A stretch of DNA of 64,000 nucleotides. Origin: Robertmurraya dakarensis (GTDB lineage: Bacteria; Bacillota; Bacilli; Bacillales; Cytobacillaceae). Under the pieces are notes generated by a model, which had not been told where the DNA came from, did not search any database, and was given only the letters and a program-made list of their open reading frames with translations. How positions within the stretch are numbered: position 1 is the stretch's first letter; each line of letters begins with the position of its first letter. Position numbers and translations under genes: made by a program. Below are positions 44,135-53,000 of the stretch, piece by piece. The stretch lies in NCBI RefSeq assembly GCF_900156875.1, contig NZ_LT707409.1, positions 842,113-906,112 on the forward strand, in the 5' to 3' direction.

Positions 44135-44320
44135 TAATTTCCCGCTAATGTATATAGGGGAGGGTTAAGATGTAGAAGTAAGCGGAGAAATTCCCTTTAT
44201 CCTCTCTAATTAACGCAAAATCCAAAGATTTTGATCATATAACGGTAAATCTGCCCTTATTTTTAGGAAAATATCGGCATTTGCGAATTTAAGCGGAATT
44301 TTTCCCTTTATGAGTGTTTT
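44135..44320. repeat. Intergenic repeat element, AGCGGAGAAATTCCCTTTAT family
   Basis: Carries AGCGGAGAAATTCCCTTTAT, AACGGTAAATCTGCCCTTAT and AGCGGAATTTTTCCCTTTAT, in the same order and spirit as the element at 12.5 kb. Noncoding, located in the spacer between yheA and the His-rich protein gene. Confidence 0.6.
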
Positions 44321-44475
44321 TAATCTGAGTTTAAGCATCCTATCAACATTAAATTCCTAGAAAAGCAAGTAGAGATTTAATATTACCAAATTATAGAAAA
44401 AGTAGGCAGTCATCTATTCAGCTTATATCATGTATCCATACACTAATTGTGAACAAACATGAGGAGGAGGTAACA

Positions 44476-44673
44476 ATGGAAAGGCAATACTTGGGGGTCA
44501 CAATGATGCATGGAGGATATCCTGGTTATGGACTGGTGCATGGGGGCTATCCGTCCTATCATCACCATCATCATTTTAGTCTTGGAGGATATCCATTCCA
44601 TCATCATCATCACCATTTTGGGGGTTACCCATATCATCATCAGCCATGGGTTGGTTATCGTATTGGATTTTGA
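44476..44673 (+). CDS. His/Gly/Tyr-rich small protein
   Basis: 65 residues, ATG behind GAGGAGGTAACA. Built of repeated GGYP units with three runs of five to six histidines (YHHHHHF, FHHHHHHF, YHHQ). Similar tyrosine/histidine-rich peptides occur in Bacillus spore coats and may bind metals. The overlapping ORFs in other frames are shadows. Role is inference from composition. Confidence 0.65.
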   Translation: MERQYLGVTMMHGGYPGYGLVHGGYPSYHHHHHFSLGGYPFHHHHHHFGGYPYHHQPWVGYRIGF

Positions 44674-44832
44674 ACCTATTTACGTGGAAAGTGTAATGTA
44701 AGCGCTAATCAAAATAAAATTAGAATTATAAATGCCTGTAGTTTTTGTATTTATACATGCTGCAACAAAATTTTGGTTAGTAGACCAATAAAGATAAGTT
44801 TAATTAAAAACCATTCTGGGAGGAGTTAAAAT

Positions 44833-45078
44833 ATGTATCATGAATTTGCGCCTGTTCAAACGTATGAGAGTGAACAAAGGATTTTTGGCAGGAGACCATT
44901 TGGATTTGGAAGACCGTTTGGCCGACCATTCGGATTCAGAAGACCATGGGGTTTTGGTTTTGGCTTCAATCCATTTTTAGGCGGTGTGGTAGGCGGATTA
45001 TTAGGTAGTGCACTGTTAGCACCTTATTATGGTTATGGCTATCCATATTATGGTTATGGTTATCCGTATTATTGGTAA
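44833..45078 (+). CDS. Gly/Phe/Tyr-rich small protein, spore-coat-like
   Basis: 81 residues, ATG behind CTGGGAGGAGTT. N-terminal half has RPFGFGRPFGRPFGFRRPWGF repeats, then a hydrophobic helix GGVVGGLLGSALLAPYY and a YGYGYPYYGYGYPYYW end. Low-complexity Tyr/Gly tails are seen in spore-coat and surface proteins of Bacillus. Not recognised by family. Confidence 0.65.
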   Translation: MYHEFAPVQTYESEQRIFGRRPFGFGRPFGRPFGFRRPWGFGFGFNPFLGGVVGGLLGSALLAPYYGYGYPYYGYGYPYYW

Positions 45079-45102
45079 TTTGTATTTTACATGACTTGTC
45101 TT

Positions 45103-45138
45103 AAATAAGAAATCTTCCAGAAGGAAGATTTCTTATTT
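45103..45138. terminator. Bidirectional terminator
   Basis: Stem AAATAAGAAATCTTCC / GGAAGATTTCTTATTT with AGAA loop between convergent genes. Confidence 0.9.
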
Positions 45139-45603
45139 TAAGTTCGGAAATCCCTGCTGACGTAATGCTTCATATACCAATATTGCTGTTGTACTTGAAA
45201 GGTTCAGTGATCGAACATGATCATTCATTGGTATTCTCAAGAAATGCTCTCTATTTTCTTCTAGTAAATCTTTTGGTAAACCGGTCGTTTCTTTTCCAAA
45301 CATAAAATAATGTTCTTTTGAGACATCACTGAAATCAAAGGATGAATGGGTTGTCTCACCAAACGTTTCAATATAGTAAAACTCACCTTGGTTTCTTAAG
45401 AAAAAGTCATCTAATGAGTCATAATATGTTACGTTTACAGATTCCCAGAAGTCTATACCAGCTTTTTTTAACATTTCTGGATCTGTTGAAAAGCCAAGCG
45501 GACGGATTAAATGTAAGGCTGTATCCGTTGCAGCACAAGTAAGCGCGATATTTCCGGTATTAGATGGTATATCTGGTTGATATAGTACAACATGTATTGC
45601 CAA
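45133..45603 (-). CDS. trmL: tRNA (cytidine/uridine-34-2'-O)-methyltransferase, TrmL
   Basis: SPOUT methyltransferase that 2'-O-methylates the wobble base of tRNA-Leu isoacceptors. 156 residues. Motifs: HVVLYQPDIPSNTGNIALTCAATDTALHLIRPLGF at the N-terminus, FGKETTGLPKDLLEEN, and the trefoil-knot C-terminus RIPMNDHVRSLNLSSTTAILVYEALRQ. Standard length. Monocistronic. It is suggestive that the window also has tRNA-Leu, but they are unlinked. Confidence 0.95.
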   Translation of the reverse strand: MAIHVVLYQPDIPSNTGNIALTCAATDTALHLIRPLGFSTDPEMLKKAGIDFWESVNVTYYDSLDDFFLRNQGEFYYIETFGETTHSSFDFSDVSKEHYFMFGKETTGLPKDLLEENREHFLRIPMNDHVRSLNLSSTTAILVYEALRQQGFPNLK

Positions 45604-45894
45604 GAATGGTCACCTCTATTTTTCTTTTCCAACCAAATTATAGCATACAAATTGTTTGTATATAACTCTCCTTCAGGCATGTTAACACTCTAGGGGGAGA
45701 AGTACCTGATAGACCATCAACGTTCATTTGCAGTCCGAGTTATTTAGCTGAACAAATTAGCCAAATATTTAGAGCCCAATAATTTGGAGGGTGCCTTACG
45801 GACATAAACATGCTATAAATATAATATAGTATTTTAAAAATTTTTCAGGTAAGGAAATACTAGAAGATGCAATACGAATGTAAGGTGATAAATT

Positions 45895-46119
45895 ATGAAT
45901 GAATTGGGAAACTATTTAAAGGAATTAAGAGGTAAAAAATCAATAAGAGAAGTAGCAAAAGAAGTAGGAATAAGTCATACTTACCTAAGTACATTAGAAA
46001 AAGGTAAAGACCCAAGAACAGGATATGGACGAAAACCGTCTATAGAGACATTACAAAAGTTAGCCATAGGGTTAAACGTTTCTTATTTAGAATTGCTGCA
46101 ACTAGTGGGGTATCTATAA
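45895..46119 (+). CDS. Small XRE-family HTH regulator
   Basis: 74 residues, nearly all a Cro/C1-type helix-turn-helix: LGNYLKELRGKKSIREVAKEVGISHTYLSTLEKGKDPRTGYGRKPSIETLQKLAIGLNVSYLELLQLVGYL. No ligand domain. The insert between helices 4 and 5 (DPRTGYGRKPS) is longer than in classical Cro. ATG behind AAGGTGATAA. Target unknown. Confidence 0.88.
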   Translation: MNELGNYLKELRGKKSIREVAKEVGISHTYLSTLEKGKDPRTGYGRKPSIETLQKLAIGLNVSYLELLQLVGYL

Positions 46120-46188
46120 TTAGTAACCGGCAGTTTAATTAGAATGCCCAGACTATGTTGATAAGCCAGACTAATGAATATTAACAAA

Positions 46189-46224
46189 GCCATGCACCAA
46201 CTAATAACTCGGATGGTGCATGGC
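46189..46224. repeat. Perfect inverted repeat GCCATGCACC
   Basis: Ten-base arms GCCATGCACC / GGTGCATGGC with 16-base loop. It adjoins the truncated end of a pseudogene, and is similar in style to the element at 7019-7055. Confidence 0.6.
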
Positions 46225-46227
46225 ACC

Positions 46228-46462
46228 CGATCCAGCAATTCTTTATTTTCTGTTTTAGCACCATCCACAATCTTTCCCGCAATAACAATATGCTCCTTTA
46301 ATAAATCTATAGGTTTGTTCCAGCTTCCTCTCCATATACTGGTTTTACCGCATTCCCGATAACCTCCTTATTTTTCAGAAGCCTAATCAGTACCTGTTGT
46401 TGATCCTCCGATCCTGCGGTTTCTGCGCTTGTAATATAATTTCTTGACCACAATACAAGATC
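46228..46462 (-). pseudogene. Decayed gene of a Bacillus ~150-aa four-helix family
   Basis: Minus-strand conceptual translation reads LVLWSRNYITSAETAGSEDQQQVLIRLLKNKEVIGNAVKPVYGEEAG in one frame, continuing after a one-base loss as NKPIDLLKEHIVIAGKIVDGAKTENKELLDR. I recognise this layout (WSRxxI...L..NxxxIGNA..P.YG...A.....LL..H..IA..LV.AAK.GN) from abundant small Bacillus proteins misnamed acetylglutamate kinase. Both ends are missing, and the 3' break coincides with the inverted repeat at 46189-46224. Confidence 0.6.
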
Positions 46463-46645
46463 AAAAAAATATTTTTATAAAAAGAATAACTTTATTCTTA
46501 AAAAAACAATAAACAGCTTATCTGGATGGATTAATTTTCTAGCAGTTAAGGTCAGAAAAATTAGAATATTAATTCCACGGACAGAAATAGAGTTTAATAG
46601 ACGTACTTTTTAGGATAAACAATAAGCGGAGGATAACAGAATACC

Positions 46646-46864
46646 ATGAAAGAACATATATTTAGGAAAATAAAAATCATCATTCTTGATGAGGTGGTAA
46701 AGAAATCTTCTATCATTATTGACATGGAATCTAATCAACAAATCATAAGCTTAACTCAACCGATTCTTGAGAATCTAAAGATTGAAACGGAATTTTATGT
46801 GAGAAAAAATAAATTAATTGATGAAGATGAACTTGAAAAATTAAGGGAGATCTTCCTACCTTAG
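46646..46864 (+). CDS. Hypothetical small protein
   Basis: 72 residues, mostly predicted strand then helix: IFRKIKIIILDEVVKKSSIIID...QPILENLKIETEFYVRKNKLIDEDELEKLREIF. GGAGG lies 13 bases before the ATG, which is long. No family recognised. Flanked by a terminator downstream at 47024. Confidence 0.5.
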   Translation: MKEHIFRKIKIIILDEVVKKSSIIIDMESNQQIISLTQPILENLKIETEFYVRKNKLIDEDELEKLREIFLP

Positions 46865-47022
46865 AGAATTGAAATGATTACCTACAAGATCGACATTGTC
46901 ATTTCCAATCACGCAGTCAGCTAAAAGGGGGACAATCAAAGAAAACAAGGAAAATGCAGCATACTGCATTATCCTTTAATAGATAAAAATGGTAAAATAA
47001 ATAAGACTTAGCCTTTTTTCTT

Positions 47023-47050
47023 GGAAGCCCTTAAAGGGGTTTCTTTTTTA
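47023..47050 (+). terminator. Terminator
   Basis: Stem GAAGCCC / GGGGTTTC then TTTTTTA, about 160 bases after the small hypothetical gene; likely ends that transcript. Confidence 0.65.
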
Positions 47051-47198
47051 TTAGAAAACAAACAGAGCCAGTTTTTTAAAGATTGAACAATAATTTTAAA
47101 ATGGAAGGAAGGAAAAGGGTAATTTCAATAGAGTAGATAAAGAGTCAACATACATATACCCGCAAGACTAAAGGAAAAGTGAAAGGAGGTACAGAATC

Positions 47199-49271
47199 AT
47201 GAAACTAGCAAAAAAAGACACTATTCCAATAAGTGCAATTAGAGAAAAACGCATGGATGCCATCTTTGATTGGTTCGAACAGCATCAACAATGGTTCTAT
47301 ACGCTTGGTTGGTTTTATCTTAGGAATCAACAGCAAATGGAAGAACTTTTTTACAAGTCTATTTTAAAAGTCCACCAGGAATTGCCGCGTTTTAAAGGAG
47401 ACTTATCTTTCGAAACATGGATTCGTTCTATTTTCATCCATATTTGTCGGGAACTTTCTAATGATAAAAGTGTACAAGTTTCAGAGAAGGTTGAACCACG
47501 TCAGGGTTTATTTAAAGCATTGGCTCAGTTGAATCGGGATGAGAAGGAAGCGTTAATTCTTACATATGTTCATAAAACTCCTAAGGAAGAAGCAGCCTTT
47601 CTTCTCCAAGTTTCAGAAGAAAAGCTGAAAGAACTTCTTTTTTCTGGGATCCAGTCACTTCGAAATGATATTCAGGGAGGCTCAACCTTTAATGGCTGCA
47701 AGGAGTACCACAAGGATTATATAAATTATTTAGAAAGAACGATGGAACGGCCGAGAAAGATAGATTTTGAGATACATATTTATCATTGTCCTGACTGTCA
47801 GGAGGATTTGGGTACTTTTCAGGAAGTCATGTTAGATCTTAGTAAAAGAACTGAAGAGTTACATATGCCATCAGGCTTTATGGAGAAAGTTAAAGACAGG
47901 CTTGCGGAAAAGGAAAATCTCAGACAACAGAAGCATAAGAAACGGAAAAGAACGGGTCTTGTTTTTACAAGTGTTATTGCTTTATTACTGGGAATTGGCT
48001 ATTTCACTGGGGTTTTTACGAATGTTTACTATTCATGGACAGAAGAAGATCATGAATTGCGTTCCTTTCTGCAACAGGGCTTGGGTGAAAGGCTGAACCT
48101 GGTAGATGAAAGCGATGGTGTGAGGATTAAGATTAAGAGTGTCATTTCTGATGACGTTCAGACGCTTGTTTTTTATGAAATAGAAGATACAGAAGAAGAC
48201 AATCAATATGTGCTGAATTATCAAGATGGAGTATCTGTTAAAAACGAACATGAAATCATGAACCGTGAAACTTATCAAAGGTATGTTCCGCCTGATCTTG
48301 AAACGGAGCTAAATAAAAAAGAAAATAACGTTTTTCATGGGAAAATTAGTTTGCTGCCACTCAGAGAAGATAACGGGACAATTAAACTTCAGATCACAAA
48401 GCTGCAGAAATTGATTCCTGAATCCTCTGACCACCAAGATGACTTTAGGCCTTACGGGAACACGCAATATGAAACAGGGGAGTGGAATTTCGAGATCCCG
48501 GTAACAAAACATGATTCTATACAATATGCTTTGGACAAAAGGTCAGAAGTAGAGGGGATCCCGATACGGTATGATAAACTTATCATTGCTCCAACAGCGA
48601 CGATTCTGCAATATAGCATTAGCAACGAAAGACCAGGGAAGATGATTGACGTGCTTACCTTTGACAATGTAGAAGTCAACAATAGAATTGTGAAAGCAGA
48701 TCAATATGGCAGTTCTTTTTTACATTCACAGTATGATATGAATTGGACTGCTTTCCAAGCTCATTTTGCCCCTCTTTTTGGAGTAAAGCCTGAGGAGATC
48801 AATGTTCAATTACAAACTGCTCAATTAAGGTTTGAAGACCAAAAAAGCATTGAACTTGATGCTTCTCAAGAATATCCACAAACCTTTGAATATGCGGGCA
48901 GTACCATCTCCATCGACAAAGTGGAAGTCGGAATGCCTTCCAAAGTGGTTATAAGCAATCACGACATCGAAAATCGTTCCTTTCAATCGCTTCACTTCGA
49001 CATTGTCGGTGAAAATGAAAATGAACCTCGTTCAATGGAGATGCATACCGAAGGATTACTCGTTGATAAAAACGGAGTTGCATACGATATGAATAAAAAA
49101 CCTATCCCCTACGAAGAAATTGAGCTGCCCCGATATTATGTTACAGTTGAAAGAGTCTTAATATATAATCACGAGTCACAGGAGAACGAAGTGGTGCCTA
49201 AAAGTCTAAATATTTATGGATACACTTCCTTACACTACGTGGATGATGTTGTGAAAATTTCTTTGGAATAA
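47199..49271 (+). CDS. ECF-type sigma factor fused to zinc anti-sigma-like and DUF4179 domains
   Basis: 690 residues. 1-175: sigma70 region 2-like (FDWFEQHQQWFYTLGWFYLRNQQQMEELFYKSILKVHQ, FETWIRSIFIHICREL) and region 4 (LNRDEKEALILTYVHKTPKEEAAFLLQVSEEKLKELLFSG). About 205-216: H-x3-C-x2-C in HIYHCPDCQ, the ZAS-type anti-sigma zinc motif. About 248-265: membrane helix TGLVFTSVIALLLGIGYFTGVF. Beyond: large extracytoplasmic beta-rich DUF4179-type domain. Usually sigma and anti-sigma are separate genes; here both are in one chain. Start ATG behind GAAAGGAGG. Suggests a membrane-tethered sigma released by proteolysis; inference. Confidence 0.85.
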   Translation: MKLAKKDTIPISAIREKRMDAIFDWFEQHQQWFYTLGWFYLRNQQQMEELFYKSILKVHQELPRFKGDLSFETWIRSIFIHICRELSNDKSVQVSEKVEPRQGLFKALAQLNRDEKEALILTYVHKTPKEEAAFLLQVSEEKLKELLFSGIQSLRNDIQGGSTFNGCKEYHKDYINYLERTMERPRKIDFEIHIYHCPDCQEDLGTFQEVMLDLSKRTEELHMPSGFMEKVKDRLAEKENLRQQKHKKRKRTGLVFTSVIALLLGIGYFTGVFTNVYYSWTEEDHELRSFLQQGLGERLNLVDESDGVRIKIKSVISDDVQTLVFYEIEDTEEDNQYVLNYQDGVSVKNEHEIMNRETYQRYVPPDLETELNKKENNVFHGKISLLPLREDNGTIKLQITKLQKLIPESSDHQDDFRPYGNTQYETGEWNFEIPVTKHDSIQYALDKRSEVEGIPIRYDKLIIAPTATILQYSISNERPGKMIDVLTFDNVEVNNRIVKADQYGSSFLHSQYDMNWTAFQAHFAPLFGVKPEEINVQLQTAQLRFEDQKSIELDASQEYPQTFEYAGSTISIDKVEVGMPSKVVISNHDIENRSFQSLHFDIVGENENEPRSMEMHTEGLLVDKNGVAYDMNKKPIPYEEIELPRYYVTVERVLIYNHESQENEVVPKSLNIYGYTSLHYVDDVVKISLE

Positions 49272-49657
49272 ATAAACTAGCTAGTTTAGCAGAAAGATGA
49301 TTCTGTTGCACTAACGTGACAAAATTGGAAAAGGTGTATTAACCTTATTAACCAAAAAGGTGAAACTATCAATACAGTTTTTGAGTCTTACATTTGAAAA
49401 TCAGGGCATTTCTTCAAAAAGGGGAGATGCTTTTTTTTCTGGAAATTATAGTGTTAACGATGCATGTTGGTGAAGAAGGAAAAAGATTTTTATATAAACC
49501 TTATAATTTATTGCCATAATATGTTACAATTAGTGTAAAATTACACTTTTTTCACACTGAGAGAGTTGAAGGCGAGGTATTCATTAAAAATTAGAGTTGT
49601 TAGGTAATTGCGAATATGAAATCTAAGGTGTCATAGGTCAAATAGGATGGTTAGGAG
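49272..49657. other. Intergenic region with terminator
   Basis: Terminator-like stem at 49406-49438 (GCATTTCTTC / GGGGAGATGC with G-U pairs, then eight T). The rest is AT-rich; TTACAATTAGTGTAAAATTAC around 49523 resembles a promoter but is not certain. Confidence 0.5.
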
Positions 49658-49666
49658 GTGTGCAAT

Positions 49667-49963
49667 ATAGATAAATTCACAAAATGGTTTATAACTTCAT
49701 TCATATTGGGGATTGTAGGGTTAACAGCAGTATTTTTCGTAGAAGACATTGCAAGAGTGACTGGTGAAATGAAACGAGGTATATTATTAGCTTGTACTAT
49801 AACTATATTCATATTAACCTTATTTTCTATATTTAGTCTGTTTAAGGCTAATTCAAATAGAAACAAAAATGAAATAGTTTTTTCTGCATTTGCCGCCATA
49901 ATTCCTTTGTCAGCTTTAATCATAAATGGGTTAATTTTTACTGTTTATTTTGTAGGAAAATAG
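49667..49963 (+). CDS. Three-TM small membrane protein
   Basis: About 98 residues, three membrane helices (WFITSFILGIVGLTAVFF, ILLACTITIFILTLFSIFSLF, AAIIPLSALIINGLIFTVYF). The AGGAGGT lies directly before a GTG (49658), too close for normal use; the codon at correct spacing is ATA (49667), which may be a mutated or rare start. Not recognised. Last gene before the giant repeat array. Confidence 0.55.
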   Translation: MDKFTKWFITSFILGIVGLTAVFFVEDIARVTGEMKRGILLACTITIFILTLFSIFSLFKANSNRNKNEIVFSAFAAIIPLSALIINGLIFTVYFVGK

Positions 49964-50056
49964 TGTAAGGGAATGTACTTAACTAAAGGGATTGTTTGTG
50001 AACTTTGATGATGTAAATGTAATTACAACGATTTGCTCTATTGTTGCGATGGAATC

Positions 50057-53000
50057 TGTTCTCATTGCCTTAATGAAGCCCGTCTTCCTTTATTGCTGAG
50101 AAGGTTTTGGTTCTCATCCCCAAGATGAAGCCCGTTTCTTTCTCTTGCAGTGATAGTTACGATTTTCATCTTCATGATGAAGACCGTTTTCTTATCTTGA
50201 TGCTGTTGTTACGGTTCTCATCCCCAAGATGAAGCCCGTTTGCTTCTCATGCAGTGATAGTTTCGGTTTTCATCTTCATGATGAAGACCGTTTCCTCTTT
50301 TTGCAGTGATAGTTTCGGTTCTCATCCCCAAGATGAAGACCGTTTCTTTCTCATGCAGTGATAGTTACGGTTCTCATCCCCAAGATGAAGACCGCTTCTA
50401 TCTCTTGCTGTGATAGTTACGGTTCTCATCCCCAAGATGAAGCCCGTTTCTTTCTCTTGCTGTGATAGTTACGGTTCTCATCACCAAGATGAAGCTCGTT
50501 TCTTTCTCTTGCAGTGATAGTTTCGGTTCTCATCCCCAAGATGAAGACCGCTTCTATCTCTTGCTGTGATAGTTACGGTTCTCATCCCCAAGATGAAGAC
50601 CGTTTCTTTCTCATGCAATGATAGTTACGGTTCTCATCTCCATGATGAAGACCGTTTGCTTCTCATGCAGTGATAGTTTCGGTTTTCATCTTCATGATGA
50701 AGACCGTTTCCTCTTTTTGCAGTGATAGTTACGGTTCTCATCCCCAAGATGAAGACCGTTTCCTTCTCAAGCAGTGATAGTTACGGTTCTCATCTCCATG
50801 ATGAAGACCGTTTCCTTCTCATGCAGTGATAGTTACGGTTCTCATCTCCATGATGAAGACCGTTTCCTTCTCATGCAGTGATAGTTACGGTTCTCATCTC
50901 CATGATGAAGACCGTTTGCTTCTCAAGCAGTGATAGTTACGGTTCTCATCTCCATGATGAAGACCGTTTTCTTCTCTTGATGCTGTTGTTACGGTTTTCA
51001 TCCACATGATGAAGACCGTTTCCTCTTTTTGCAGTGATAGTTACGGTTCTCATCCCCAAGATGAAGACCGTTTCCTTCTCAAGCAGTGATAGTTACGGTT
51101 CTCATCTCCATGATGAAGACCGTTTCCTTCTCATGCAGTGATAGTTACGGTTCTCATCTCCATGATGAAGACCGTTTGCTTCTCAAGCAGTGATAGTTAC
51201 GGTTCTCATCTCCATGATGAAGACCGTTTTCTTCTCTTGATGCTGTTGTTACGGTTTTCATCCACATGATGAAGACCGTTTCCTCTTTTTGCAGTGATAG
51301 TTACGGTTCTCATCCCCAAGATGAAGACCGTTTCCTTCTCAAGCAGTGATAGTTACGGTTCTCATCTCCATGATGAAGACCGTTTCCTTCTCATGCAGTG
51401 ATAGTTACGGTTCTCATCTCCATGATGAAGACCGTTTGCTTCTCAAGCAGTGATAGTTACGGTTCTCATCTCCATGATGAAGACCGTTTTCTTCTCTTGA
51501 TGCTGTTGTTACGGTTTTCATCCACATGATGAAGACCGTTTCCTCTTTTTGCAGTGATAGTTACGGTTCTCATCCCCAAGATGAAGACCGTTTCCTTCTC
51601 AAGCAGTGATAGTTACGGTTCTCATCTCCATGATGAAGACCGTTTCCTTCTCATGCAGTGATAGTTACGGTTCTCATCTCCATGATGAAGACCGTTTGCT
51701 TCTCAAGCAGTGATAGTTACGGTTCTCATCTCCATGATGAAGACCGTTTTCTTCTCTTGATGCTGTTGTTACGGTTTTCATCCACATGATGAAGACCGTT
51801 TCCTCTTTTTGCAGTGATAGTTACGGTTCTCATCCCCAAGATGAAGACCGTTTCCTTCTCAAGCAGTGATAGTTACGGTTCTCATCTCCATGATGAAGAC
51901 CGTTTCCTTCTCATGCAGTGATAGTTACGGTTCTCATCTCCATGATGAAGACCGTTTGCTTCTCAAGCAGTGATAGTTACGGTTCTCATCTCCATGATGA
52001 AGACCGTTTTCTTCTCTTGATGCTGTTGTTACGGTTTTCATCCACATGATGAAGACCGTTTCCTCTTTTTGCAGTGATAGTTACGGTTCTCATCCCCAAG
52101 ATGAAGACCGTTTCCTTCTCAAGCAGTGATAGTTACGGTTCTCATCTCCATGATGAAGACCGTTTCCTTCTCATGCAGTGATAGTTACGGTTCTCATCTC
52201 CATGATGAAGACCGTTTGCTTCTCAAGCAGTGATAGTTACGGTTCTCATCTCCATGATGAAGACCGTTTTCTTCTCTTGATGCTGTTGTTACGGTTTTCA
52301 TCCACATGATGAAGACCGTTTCCTCTTTTTGCAGTGATAGTTACGGTTCTCATCCCCAAGATGAAGACCGTTTCCTTCTCAAGCAGTGATAGTTACGGTT
52401 CTCATCTCCATGATGAAGACCGTTTCCTTCTCATGCAGTGATAGTTACGGTTCTCATCTCCATGATGAAGACCGTTTGCTTCTCAAGCAGTGATAGTTAC
52501 GGTTCTCATCTCCATGATGAAGACCGTTTTCTTCTCTTGATGCTGTTGTTACGGTTTTCATCCACATGATGAAGACCGTTTCCTCTTTTTGCAGTGATAG
52601 TTACGGTTCTCATCCCCAAGATGAAGACCGTTTCCTTCTCAAGCAGTGATAGTTACGGTTCTCATCTCCATGATGAAGACCGTTTCCTTCTCATGCAGTG
52701 ATAGTTACGGTTCTCATCTCCATGATGAAGACCGTTTGCTTCTCAAGCAGTGATAGTTACGGTTCTCATCTCCATGATGAAGACCGTTTTCTTCTCTTGA
52801 TGCTGTTGTTACGGTTTTCATCCACATGATGAAGACCGTTTCCTCTTTTTGCAGTGATAGTTACGGTTCTCATCCCCAAGATGAAGACCGTTTCCTTCTC
52901 AAGCAGTGATAGTTACGGTTCTCATCTCCATGATGAAGACCGTTTCCTTCTCATGCAGTGATAGTTACGGTTCTCATCTCCATGATGAAGACCGTTTCCT

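Noticed and set aside
44443-44701. Met/Ile-rich ORFs overlapping the His-rich gene
   Set aside because: Other-frame readings of the CATCAT tract; the His frame has the GAGGAGG site.
46083-46362. Two small ORFs (61 and 62 aa) downstream of the XRE gene
   Set aside because: They cross the inverted repeat and part of the pseudogene; only the pseudogene frame has recognisable homology.
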